A stretch of DNA of 64,000 nt from positions 62,001-126,000 of the forward strand of contig JARGSG010000194.1 in NCBI GenBank assembly GCA_030374805.1, written 5' to 3'. Positions 10,873-20,068 of this stretch are shown piece after piece (the stretch's first letter is position 1; each line of letters starts with the position of its first letter). Origin of the DNA: Gracilaria gracilis (Eukaryota > Rhodophyta > Florideophyceae > Gracilariales > Gracilariaceae). The position numbers and the translations under genes are program-made. The notes beneath the pieces are model-generated. The model ran no database searches. It worked only from the letters and a program-made list of their open reading frames with translations, and had not been told where the DNA came from.

Positions 10873-11391
10873 TTAGTACCAGTCAGCTCCAACCTTCATT
10901 ACCTTACAGTTGCGCTTCAGTCTTGTGATAATGAAGTAAACAGTTGTCTCTTCGTCGGTGATGTTGGGGTAGCGTGTCGCTATCATCTTTTGCCTGATGG
11001 CCGTATGTGCCGTGATAAAGTCGTCGATAACTTCCTCGGTTTTGAATGGTATGCTCTCGGCTTCTGTCTTCAGGTATTGATGGTCTTCTTTTGTTGACGT
11101 ATTGACGTGTCGTATGATTTTTTCATCGAGGTCGTAGGGTGTGGGGCGTTTTTGAGGTACTATGAGAAGGCCAAGGATTTTGAACGGGACGCTGCTCAGA
11201 ACAGCGGGCAGTAGTTTGTTCTTCTTCGTGTAATGAGTGTCAAGTGCTGCTGGGTCTACTGAAATGTTGGGAGTTTTTTCGAGGTGTTCTACGGCTTTGA
11301 TTGTTGCTGCATATGTTTGGATTGATAGGTACAAGAGTGCGTAGTTGCTGACGTCTAGGTCGGGGATTTTGTGTACGTTGTCGTTGTTCAT
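10873..11391 (-). CDS. Fragment B: Copia gag-like region
   Basis: 172 residues with a helical Copia gag (UBN2/DUF4219-like) feel: alternating hydrophobic and charged helices, no zinc knuckle at the end, and position just upstream of the protease. The start MNNDNVHKIPDL fits a Copia gag N terminus. No family-defining motif is certain, so the call rests mainly on position and composition. Confidence 0.55.
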   Translation of the reverse strand: MNNDNVHKIPDLDVSNYALLYLSIQTYAATIKAVEHLEKTPNISVDPAALDTHYTKKNKLLPAVLSSVPFKILGLLIVPQKRPTPYDLDEKIIRHVNTSTKEDHQYLKTEAESIPFKTEEVIDDFITAHTAIRQKMIATRYPNITDEETTVYFIITRLKRNCKVMKVGADWY

Positions 11392-11640
11392 GGTGGGTAG
11401 TGGTTTGGTTTTTGTTGTGTTGTCGGTTTTATCGTGCGGTATGTGTGTGTTGTTGGCTGTGTTGATGGCGTTTTGGTAGAGGGTGAAAATCTCGGGGTTG
11501 CGGCGAAGGTTTCGTCCTTGCGCCCTTGCTTGGCGGGGGTTGAAAGTCTCCGTGATGGGACTGGGAAAGAGTGGGAGTGCTTACGAATCTGAAAGCGTGA
11601 GGCCCATAACCTGTGAGAGGAAGGCACTGGCTGGACTTTA

Positions 11641-11927
11641 CTTCGATCTCGCTTGTTGTGCCCCTAAATATCTCTTGACTCTTACTGTAATGTTTGACAC
11701 ATGGCATTCGAAACTCAAATCACAGCTTTACCATCAGCTAGAGTGGAATTAACAACAATAAAGAAGGCATATATAGACACCCCCCCCTATGTGCTGAATG
11801 TATAGACTCAAATCCAAGTCTAAACGCAAAATGTGGAGACAAACAACCAAGAGCAGTACAGCACAGCAGCTAGCAAAGCCAGCCCTACGCAGCTAACAGA
11901 AAAGCCAGCGCCCCATTCAACCCCATC
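11641..11927. other. Interval with no clear gene
   Basis: Between the Copia fragment and the first host gene. It contains a TATATA stretch and a C8 run near 11780. It may include the eroded Copia 5' LTR or leader, but no terminal repeat could be paired within the window. Confidence 0.4.
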
Positions 11928-12266
11928 TTACACGTATACGGCGTCCTGACCGACAACACCATCACCGCCCGACGAAGACGGTCCCGCCTGAATGTGTCCA
12001 CCACCTCCCCCGTGCCTAAAGAACGCACAAGCAGCCTTGGTGGTGCAGCACTTGGCGTCCCTGTACCACTGGCCGAAGAATTTGTGCGGGGACAGTGTGC
12101 AAGTGGCCTTCTGGGCACAAATCGTGTGCTTGGGACAGAACACTGGCGCGCACGTGAACTTGGGCCCCTTGGGCAGCTTCTTGCACTCCTTTCCGCAGGG
12201 TGGACCTTTGGCGAGTACCATGGTTGCCAGAAGCAGCACTGCCATCAAGATAGTTTTGGCGAACAT
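11928..12266 (-). CDS. Small secreted cysteine-rich protein
   Basis: 112-residue intronless gene on the minus strand. Residues 1-19 (MFAKTILMAVLLLATMVLA) form a textbook signal peptide, so the product is probably secreted. The mature part has nine cysteines in about 70 residues (PPCGKEC, FTCAPVFC, ICAQKATC, AKCC, AAC) followed by a Gly/Ser-rich tail with HGGGGGH. A TATA box lies about 115 bases upstream at 12381-12387. No known domain was recognised; the pattern suggests a disulfide-stabilised cell-wall, defence or protease-inhibitor type protein, but that is inference. It is the first of several secreted Cys-rich products in the host island. Confidence 0.7.
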   Translation of the reverse strand: MFAKTILMAVLLLATMVLAKGPPCGKECKKLPKGPKFTCAPVFCPKHTICAQKATCTLSPHKFFGQWYRDAKCCTTKAACAFFRHGGGGGHIQAGPSSSGGDGVVGQDAVYV

Positions 12267-12380
12267 GCTTGCTGTTTTGGAAGACGACGTGATTGGAGTT
12301 CGGTTGTTTCGGTGGTTGGAGGTCAGGCGCGGTGAGATGACGATTTTCGGTTGTTGCTTTCAAACGCTTGCGACAGTTTC

Positions 12381-12387
12381 TTTTATA
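12381..12387 (-). promoter_or_regulatory. TATA box of the small Cys-rich gene
   Basis: On the minus strand the sequence reads CACTATAAAAGAAAC. The TATAAAA core sits about 115 bases before the start codon at 12266, a plausible distance for a core promoter plus short leader. Confidence 0.5.
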
Positions 12388-13773
12388 GTGCGCGCTTCAG
12401 CCGCTGACCAACTGCGCAAAATCAGCGTCCGGCAAAACCACTCGTCATCCAACTGAAGCCACTTCAACCCTGCACATGGCCGCTTTTTCGTAACCCGCAG
12501 TTGAACATGCACTTCATGCAAAAACAAATCATCTACGCACCGAGCAGCCTTTTGTGCCTTGCAAGGCAAGAATCCGTTGCTCAACCACGTGTCTCTCGTG
12601 CTCACTGTCGCCTTATCCCGCGACATAAAGCTTGTCACAACTGAGAATCTTCGGTTCGCTGCACCCATAGCCAAGTCTTTTCACAGCCCTTAACCCTTAG
12701 TCCTCACCATCCGACTTTCACAGTACATCATCCTCGCTCAAATTCGTGCGTGCAAAGAAAAGAAAACCCTTCACGGTTACCTTTCGGCAACCTTCGCGTA
12801 ACTAAACAACGCCACTCTGATGGCTTTTCTTCTTTCAGTTCATCTTCGTAAATTCCTTCCTCGTTTTCGGCAACGCATCATGTCCTTTGCAAACAAAGAG
12901 TTGTTCTAAACTTCCTCTCTCCATCAACCGAACACATACCCACTACACTCTAAACACACTTAAACATTCTACTTCAGTATTGATACGTATCTTGCATCTC
13001 GCGAAAAAATAAAACTCACCGGTTCATACACCTCCCACCACGCATTTGCTGCTGCTAACGGCATACTATCGAGCGCTGAACATTCTCAATTGCTTGGCTC
13101 CGGCAACGAAAGTGTAATAATTATTTCTCCATCTCGCCCTGTTCCAAAGTGCCGTCCATATATACAAACGTCCATATGCGTCACGTGCCACTCCTGCTCT
13201 GTATCTTAACTTATCTATCCACCCAATACTCCAGCTCACACTTTTCACTAACCCTGTAACTACACGCCTAGTTTGTTGCCATACAGTCGACGTTAACAAT
13301 CGCCGAATGCAAACAAGACCTCTGGTCCGCGAGATGCGTCCTCACGTTTGAAAAGCTAAAGATCGTATTAGAGTAATCATCTACCATAATAACTTGTTCC
13401 TGTAACAGCTCACTGAACGGCAGCCATTCGCCCTTCAACGAATTTGCTCACAAAGATGCAAAGCGACACATTCTTTTCTCCGACACCGCGACGTTTGCTT
13501 CTCCGCAAGAAAACCGCGAACAAAGAACGCTTTGCAAGTAATGCAAATTAAAAAATGATTGGGAGCGTCTTGAAAACTTCTTTCACCAAAAACCGTTTTT
13601 GAGAATAGGTGCGGGGTGTTTTTTTGTCGCACCCTGAGATACGCATACTGCTCACAACAACGAAGAGAATTCATTGACGAGACAAGAGTGCGGCATTGAA
13701 CATCCGGGGCACACCCGCGGGCAACCATCTGCTCTTTCATGCGCCCTGGGGCTTGTCATTGCGTAACGCACAT

Positions 13774-13812
13774 ACTAAGAACAGGCGATGACGACCTGCA
13801 TAGGTTCTTAGT
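13774..13812. repeat. Short inverted repeat
   Basis: Perfect 9-bp arms ACTAAGAAC and GTTCTTAGT are separated by 21 bases. No target duplication or RNA family could be assigned. Confidence 0.5.
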
Positions 13813-14353
13813 ACGCCGGCTGAGCCGTGAAAAGCCGATCGGCGCGTAGTCAACGATTGGTGAGTGTACGGCATTCAAGTTCATTTCTAATGTTCCATTT
13901 CATGCTACACTCTTCTTGAGTGGTTTGCACTAAACACAGAAATTTGATTTCTAAGATTTGAAGGCTGAAAGTGTTTCACTACTGATGTTCATGCCATAGG
14001 CTGCTGTTCAGCCACTGCCGTGCTTCGTACTTGCTCTTGTCACATAGTACTCCTTTAAAAAACACAATTAACATACAATACATCCACCAGCAACGCGGTG
14101 CCGCCGCGGGCGCCGCCGCTCAGCTTTTCGCGCGTGCTCAACGCGCTGCGCGACACGGCGTCGTCAGCACGACGGCGTCGTCTCCGTCACCACCACCAGC
14201 CGCCCAGAGTCATTCGCGGCATCGCTGCGCTGCAGCTGCTGCTCGTGTAGAGCTACCAACGGTACTGTACTTTCGCGAGCCGCCGCCCGACATGTGCCTG
14301 GCACCCATGGGTCAGTTTTTTTGGCAGGCACTTTCCGGGAAACAAAGAACAAC

Positions 14354-14513
14354 GACTGGCTGTACACGCGACTGGCTGTACACGCGACTGGCTGTACACG
14401 CGACTAGCTGTACACGCGACTCGATGTACACGCGACTGGCTGCACACGCGACTGGCTGTACACGCGACTCGATGTACACGCGACTCGATGTACACGCGAC
14501 TCGATGTACACGT
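14354..14513. repeat. 16-bp minisatellite, 10 copies
   Basis: Ten head-to-tail units of GACTGGCTGTACACGC or the variant GACTCGATGTACACGC. Most differences are confined to the positions after GACT, so two unit types alternate in blocks. Every unit ends in TGTACACG, or TGCACACG in one. The array lies between host genes and outside the transposons. Confidence 0.9.
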
Positions 14514-15344
14514 GAACGCGTTGCAAGCAGCAGCTGTCGGCTGTGACAGCCAGCCACGGAGCACGTGAAATCGAAAGCTGGCCTCACTTGTTGCCACTCA
14601 GCTCAGCATTGGCTTCGATTTTCCACAGCGTCGTGGCCAAATACCTATGTATTTGAGTAGCGTTTTACCGTTGGTACCAAGGGTACATATCGTACTGCGT
14701 CTACAATAGTACAGTTTGGACTCTGATAGTTCCACAAATATGTCACCGATTTAACTTGTTTGGCTGCAAGAGCATATGTACATGCGGAACAGGCACTGCC
14801 TCGCATGAATGATTATACGCCAGCCTGCACAAAACGGCTCATGCCGCTGTGCAACGCAAAACGTCCGCTTCCTGCCAGCATTGCTGACCGCCCCCACCGC
14901 ACACCTGGCGCCACTTCATGGCTGGCACAGTCAGTGCCGCACCGGTAAAATTACAGACCAATTCATTACAACAATGGCCCCTATCAAAATGATGGCTGCC
15001 CTCAAAAGCTACACCGCGTCTTCTCCACCTCCGGCACACGCTGGCGGAGCTCGCTTGAAGAGGACCGCTACTTGCTGATCGCAGCTGCATCCCTTTCTGT
15101 TTGATCACTTTGTACACCGCCTTCGTCATCTCATTCTTTCTGCAGCTCAAGCTCAACAATGATGGTCAGCTCCTCGTCCTTCAATTTCAGCCTTCTACAT
15201 CGCTTAAAACTCGCCGCCGCGCCAAGTCCAACCCCGCCCCACTCAACAGCAACTCCCATAACTGAACTCATCATCAACTGTTAACATTCAGCAACTTAAT
15301 AACATTCAACTTCTCTCTTCATCCCTCACTTCACGTCCTGCATC

Positions 15345-17207
15345 ATGATCGACAAGTTCATCTTTCTGCTCTTGTCGCTCGCCTTCATCTGCCAAGTATC
15401 GGCCACTTCGAAGCTTCACCACGCCTCATCCTCCACCGGCTCGCCCACCGTTCTGCGCGGCAAGACGCTCATCGGCGTCGCACCAGCCGCCGCACCCGCT
15501 AGTGCGGGCTCGCCCAATCTACAGCTGTTGCAAGCACCCCCACCAACTCAGCGAGTGCTCGAATTCGCCGTCGAATTGAAGCAAGACGCCGTTGTGTTCG
15601 ACGAGCTTGTCGAAGATGGCGTACAGGTACTCTCCTGTTCCCGTGATGCGGCAGCTCGAAAGGCCACCATTCGTCTCAGTGGCGCCAGTCTGGACGCCTC
15701 GGACTTCCAAAAAGGCACTGCGTTCGTCATTGACGTGGACGACTGGGAAAACAACTGTGCCAAAGTGTTGCCAGTCGAAGGCGTTGACGAGGCAGATGAC
15801 GCACTATTTTATGTCATCAGCAGCATGACCGCCGACGGCCAGACGGTCTCTTTAGACATGGATATTGTTTCCGGATCGGAGGTTGCGCCTACGGTCGATA
15901 TTGATATCGTCGAGGAGCCTGCTTTCGTCACGTCGTTGCCCAAGAAGGTGGTGTTTGACGACAGCCCCTTGTTCGCCGCCACAGAGTCGCTGTTGGCTAC
16001 CGCCCGGGCATTAGTGCCAAATGACACGCTCCCGGTTGTCACCCGCCCCAGTATCTCTGCCAAGACGAGGGTACAGCTTTTCCCAGGCGCTGAACTGAAT
16101 GTAGACGCCTCCCTTTCGGCAAGCGTGAACAAGTTCAAGGTGAAGCGTCTGCGCAAGACAGAAGTGCAGTGGGAACAGAACCTGGAAGCGCGCCTGGACG
16201 CCGAGCTCCTTGTTTCAGCCAAGTTTGAAGGCGAGAAGACTGGTGAGCTCTTCCGCAAGCCCATTCCCAAGTTTGGTTTCTCCGCCAGGATCCCCTTCGT
16301 TGGTCGCATTCGTGCTGGCGCGTTCGGAAAAGTGGAGTGGGTAGCTGAGATGGAAGTTGACGCCGCTTTGCGAGCCAGTATCCACGCGTCTCACCGCAAC
16401 AAGCAGCGTGTGACGGCCAGGATTATCCCGCCTCGTATGAACTCCAGAAATCTCCTACCGAAGAACGCCGGGAGTTCGGGAAGGTCGAGCTTGACATTTG
16501 AGAACGAGGCGGAGGCAGGCATTACCGGATTCGTGGGTCTGCGACCCGCGATCGGGGTGGAGCTCACTCTGGGCAAGAAGGGGGTGGAAGGAAACATCGG
16601 CGCCAAGCTTGGACTGGAGGCTTCGACGAGGGTCAAGAACCCGCCGTTCACTCCGTTCAGCGGCAGCGGACTGAAGATCGGAAAGTGCGACCAGTGCCAC
16701 AGACTACGAGGCGACCTGAGCATCAAGGGCAAGGACCTCGGATTACAGCTGGTGAAGAACGGAAAGGTAAGCCAGGAGAAGATTCTGGTGGAAGAGTTGT
16801 TCGAAATCCGACTGGGAACGCTGTGCGCCATAACAGCTCCTACTTGCGACGGCGGCAGTACGTCGCTTCCGTCTCCGACCACATTGCCGAGCCCAAGGGT
16901 GTGTGCTAGGTGCTCGAGGACGAAGAAGTGCGCCAAGGGCTTTTCGTGTGTGAGCGGAGTGTGCAAGCGTTCTCGGAGACGAGGTCAGAGGTGTGGAAAG
17001 TGTGCGCGATGCATCTCGAGCTCATGTATCGGTGGACGTTGCCGAAAACGTGGTCCCGTTCCGAGCGGGTCCCCGGCTCCAGACCTACGTCCCGTTCCGT
17101 TCCCGCGCCCGCTTCCTTTCCCGCGCCCGCTTCCTTTCCCGCGCCCGCTCCCGCGCCCGCTTCCTAAGCTCCCGGGCGGACTGCCAGTCCTGGGCAGCGC
17201 GGAATAG
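15345..17207 (+). CDS. Large secreted protein with Cys-rich end and Pro-rich tail
   Basis: 620 residues in one exon. Residues 1-20 (MIDKFIFLLLSLAFICQVSA) are a signal peptide, so it is likely secreted or in the wall. Residues about 60-440 contain few cysteines and many beta-strand-like alternations, including a long stretch rich in Lys, Val and Ala. A CDQC pair occurs near residue 448. Residues about 519-570 form a basic Cys-rich region with repeated CxxC and CxxxxxC spacings (CARCSRTKKCAKGFSCVSG, then CGKCARC and CIGGRCRKRG) resembling toxin-like or EB-type disulfide modules. The tail carries FPRPLP repeats encoded by an 18-bp minisatellite. The start is chosen because it gives the signal peptide and follows a pyrimidine-rich leader. 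No family was recognised, and function is unknown. Confidence 0.8.
   Translation: MIDKFIFLLLSLAFICQVSATSKLHHASSSTGSPTVLRGKTLIGVAPAAAPASAGSPNLQLLQAPPPTQRVLEFAVELKQDAVVFDELVEDGVQVLSCSRDAAARKATIRLSGASLDASDFQKGTAFVIDVDDWENNCAKVLPVEGVDEADDALFYVISSMTADGQTVSLDMDIVSGSEVAPTVDIDIVEEPAFVTSLPKKVVFDDSPLFAATESLLATARALVPNDTLPVVTRPSISAKTRVQLFPGAELNVDASLSASVNKFKVKRLRKTEVQWEQNLEARLDAELLVSAKFEGEKTGELFRKPIPKFGFSARIPFVGRIRAGAFGKVEWVAEMEVDAALRASIHASHRNKQRVTARIIPPRMNSRNLLPKNAGSSGRSSLTFENEAEAGITGFVGLRPAIGVELTLGKKGVEGNIGAKLGLEASTRVKNPPFTPFSGSGLKIGKCDQCHRLRGDLSIKGKDLGLQLVKNGKVSQEKILVEELFEIRLGTLCAITAPTCDGGSTSLPSPTTLPSPRVCARCSRTKKCAKGFSCVSGVCKRSRRRGQRCGKCARCISSSCIGGRCRKRGPVPSGSPAPDLRPVPFPRPLPFPRPLPFPRPLPRPLPKLPGGLPVLGSAE
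17100..17163 (+). repeat. 18-bp coding minisatellite (FPRPLP)
   Basis: Two perfect 18-bp units plus partial units of TTCCCGCGCCCGCTTCCT, in frame at the end of the 620-aa gene. They encode repeated Phe-Pro-Arg-Pro-Leu-Pro. Copy number is likely polymorphic, because the unit keeps the reading frame. Confidence 0.8.
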
Positions 17208-18442
17208 AGATGTGAAGCGTTCGAACCGGAATAGGTGGCTTTTTCCAGGAGCAGGCGGGAAAGTTCAAAAGCACCAGAAACCATAGTTTTGAATCCTGCA
17301 ATATATGTTTCTAAAAGTTTAATTCTCCGTGATTGTGGCAACCAATTTTCATTTATAGACTCACGGCAGCCAAAGGAGTCTTTTATTTTTTCATGGTACC
17401 GTAGATTTATCTAATGGTCAACTGTGTCCTTCAGTATATGAATGTTGAAACTAATTTTAATGTTTCAAAGTAATATTGAAACCCTTTCTTCTGTTTTCCA
17501 CAAGTGTATTAAAAATATATATCTATCAAACTATTTTTTCTGCTAAACAAACCTGAAAGTGCGGTTAGAAAAGTGTAGAATTATATGCCAGTCACTGCTG
17601 CCAGAAAAACTTCCTATTCTGTGACGAGAAAATAAAAGTTTCAATTCCACTAAAATGGCTATGCTTTCGATTACATTTTTCAATATGAGAAAGTTGAATA
17701 ACAGTTCTATACTTTATGTAACTAACTATTTTTAATGTAAATTGATTTCCTCGAAATGCACCAGTTCCAAGCGATATTCATTATCTTGCTACCTCTGCAG
17801 CAGATCAAATAAATCTATATGTAACTTCCACATACTCTTTAGTCTATTTTTAATCAGGCCTAGCGCAACCAATTGGGTCTCTGAGTCATATCGTACCACT
17901 GCAGGAAATGTTCTGGTTTATATCCGGATCGATCGGGATATAAATCAAAACATTTCCTGCAGTCTAAGATATGTCTTATCTTAATCCTTGTTTGTTAGCG
18001 AGATCTAATATATCCATTGTTACATTCCAAATTAGTAGGCAAACACGTTACGTATATGAATCAAAACGTTTTTATTTTAATTCAAAATGTCTTGCACTAA
18101 AGGCTACCCTTTGTAGATAGTAGGATAATCGGTTTGGCCCACCTTCTGATGGTCTTGGTGGTTTAGATCTAATTCGGACCTAGTGTTATTGATTTTGTTC
18201 ATGTTGTTTCCCGTTTGCCAAAAACCGAGTTAAAGAAATCAATTAAGAAAGTACGGCTTTCCCGCGTCTCCCAGCGTTTCATAGTGTACTGGCCGCCAAA
18301 GTCTTCATAAGGAGCTTGGTGTGAAACTCGGCACAATTCAGTTGCGTAGATGCGTCGCGAAGCAAAAACACCTCATACCAGCATTCGTCATTTGGGTCAT
18401 ATCTTCCTTATACTCCTGTAAAACAACTATCTCTAATTCTGC
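17208..18442. other. AT-rich intergenic stretch
   Basis: About 1.2 kb of AT-rich DNA between two secreted-protein genes, with several AATAAA-like sites near 17630 and 17810 that could serve 3' ends. The notable content is the long palindrome at 17899-17962. No coding region is supported. Confidence 0.5.
17899..17962. repeat. 64-bp near-perfect palindrome
   Basis: Arms of 26 bp, CTGCAGGAAATGTT at the left and AACATTTCCTGCAG at the right, continue inward with two mismatches to a GATATA/TATATC core. The centre, GGATCGATCGG, is itself dyad-symmetric. It would form a cruciform or a hairpin RNA. It may be a tiny foldback element, but no clear target duplication was seen. Confidence 0.8.
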
Positions 18443-19129
18443 TTGAAGATGAAGCTTTTTGTGTACTTCTCGCTGGCAGCGTTCTTTGCGTATATTGTAG
18501 TGGGTGAGTCTTTTCCGCTGGCAACCTCTACTGTCCGCTCCGTTTCTGGGGGTTCCGCACATGAATATTTCAATGGGTGCAATGTGAACTTGTGTTTTGC
18601 GATTGACGGAAGCGAATCGATTGGCCTATCCGAGTTCGAAAAGTACAAGAGTTTTATTATAGATGTGACTGCTATTCTTGATGGGGAAGGTATCCAGTTT
18701 ACTGGTGTGCAGTTCGGGGGGGATCATTCTGACCTCCTTCCCATCTCACCTTTAACAAATAACAGCTCGGAGTTCTCAGACGCCGTTATGGCAACCCAGT
18801 GGCAAAACTTCCCAAGAAGCTCAATGGCAAGTGGCCTCAATTACTGCTTCTTTGAGCTGTCTACGAGGCAAGATGGTGTGGCCATCGTTTTGATCGGTGA
18901 TGGTCGCGATAATTTTGGCCCGGATTCGGCCTCTATGGCTAGATTCTTCATGAATTATTTTGGAAGCAGGGGTTCGTTGAGCGTCTTCGCCGGGGAAGAC
19001 TCTTCTACGTCCGTTCTGAGGGATGTTGCGGATACTGCTCACCGTAATGTATATACCCTTGATCATTATTTAGATGTTGTTTTCAATATCGAGGAGCTAG
19101 CATTGGATGTATGTGGTAGAACTTGGTAG
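18443..19129 (+). CDS. Secreted von Willebrand factor A-like protein
   Basis: 228 residues, one exon. The first about 22 residues (MKMKLFVYFSLAAFFAYIVV) are a signal peptide. A vWA fold follows. The metal-binding DxSxS motif is D55-G-S-E-S59 in LCFAIDGSESIG. Downstream, VAIVLIGDGRDN at residues 146-157 corresponds to the beta-strand and loop carrying the later MIDAS aspartate, and SVFAG and the C-terminal helix fit the rest of a domain of about 190 residues. Such domains mediate metal-dependent protein or wall binding outside the cell. It is short for an integrin-type protein, being essentially a lone domain. A closer in-frame Met two codons in is an alternative start. An AATAAA lies about 65 bases past the stop. 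Confidence 0.8.
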   Translation: MKMKLFVYFSLAAFFAYIVVGESFPLATSTVRSVSGGSAHEYFNGCNVNLCFAIDGSESIGLSEFEKYKSFIIDVTAILDGEGIQFTGVQFGGDHSDLLPISPLTNNSSEFSDAVMATQWQNFPRSSMASGLNYCFFELSTRQDGVAIVLIGDGRDNFGPDSASMARFFMNYFGSRGSLSVFAGEDSSTSVLRDVADTAHRNVYTLDHYLDVVFNIEELALDVCGRTW

Positions 19130-20068
19130 AACTCCTATTTCGTGGCCAATCTATATTAAAGAGAATTGGCCGAAACACGTTTTGTGAAACAGGGAGCTAA
19201 TAAAGAAATTAATATGAGCCAAAGAGTTCCGACTTCAGCCTGGCCAGGCCAACTTGGCTTCCTTCGAATGCTTCCAGTAGAGCCTTCCAGTAGATAAAAT
19301 GCTATGCTCAAACGACACTCTTTAATTTTATCCGAATTCCTGTTTGTTAGAAATCAAGATGATCGAATCGATCTTTTTTATCATTAGAGCGGGGTTCTCA
19401 AAAAGGAAGCAAAATGCACGGTGACTCAGCACATTTTTTTAATAGAAAAAAGAGGCATTCTAAATAGCCTTGGGTATAAGTGGTACAATTTGGGGGTTTA
19501 CCGAAACGTTGAGGTACATTGCCGGGATATTCAATATTCCACATGGCCACGTGGCCAAACCGATTATCGTACTATCTACCAAGGGTATCCTTTATACTTG
19601 AGAGCACAGCGCTTCATTCAATGTCTGTCATGGAATGCGGGCAGATCATCTGACGTGTACATGTGGCCACGTTGTGATGACTTTAGGCCCAACAGCTTGT
19701 GAAAATGGCAACGCATTCGAGATGTTCGTTCCAATTACTTCATCTACCCTTGGTAAAGTTTAGTGGATTCCTCATCTGCATGAAAACGGCATGATGCTCG
19801 ATTTAATTGGCTGCGATTAATCACGTATCGTTACACGAATTAAATTTCCCTGTTGCCGCTCAGGGAGTGGCACAATATGCTAATCTGGCTGACATCTACC
19901 TTCTAGAGTGGAAGCCTAAATTATTGGAGACCTCCATTTCCTTCATCTGCACATCCCGTCTACCGTTGTAACCAACGGTATTTCAAACAACACTTGCGAG
20001 TCAGGAAGCTTTCGAATGCCAGTATCTCCGACGATTTCTTCCTACTCAGCTGCTAAGAAGAATCCATC
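19130..20068. other. Intergenic stretch
   Basis: No gene supported. It contains an AATAAA near 19198 suited to the end of the vWA gene, a 14-bp perfect palindrome TGGCCACGTGGCCA at 19544-19557, and a second related GTGGCCACG site near 19665. A 93-codon reading at 19421 has no domain and is not called. Confidence 0.5.

Larger units (their letters stand above)
8808..11640 (-). mobile_element. Decayed Ty1/Copia element fragment B
   Basis: Minus-strand Copia fragment with, in element order, gag (about 11391-10873), protease (about 10215-10012), and the GAG-pre-integrase and integrase region (about 9963-8850). The order integrase before RT, the protease motif MFIVDSGAHPTHI and the pre-integrase zinc pattern WHLKLNHANPSKL...CSSCSHAKLH are Copia hallmarks. 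RT and RNase H are missing here, because the fragment stops at the LTR of element A. The copy is heavily decayed with many breaks, so it is probably much older than A, C, D and E. Its own 5' LTR could not be delimited to the right. Confidence 0.8.
12388..15344. other. Long intergenic stretch
   Basis: About 3 kb without a convincing gene. A minus-strand reading of 101 codons at 13435-13740 has several Cys but no signal peptide or recognisable domain, and I do not call it. The stretch includes a short inverted repeat at 13774-13812 and the 16-bp minisatellite at 14354-14513. The last 300 bases before 15345 are pyrimidine-rich and probably include the promoter and leader of the next gene. Confidence 0.5.

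Noticed and set aside
13435-13740. 101-codon minus-strand reading with several Cys
   Set aside because: No signal peptide, no domain and no supporting context.
14354-14513. Regular short repeats considered as a CRISPR array
   Set aside because: Units are contiguous with no unique spacers, and the context is eukaryotic. It is a minisatellite.
14031-14546. 171-codon plus-strand reading across the minisatellite
   Set aside because: Half of it is the 16-bp repeat read in frame shifts, the rest is Ala-rich low complexity; other frames through the repeat are also open. No gene signal.
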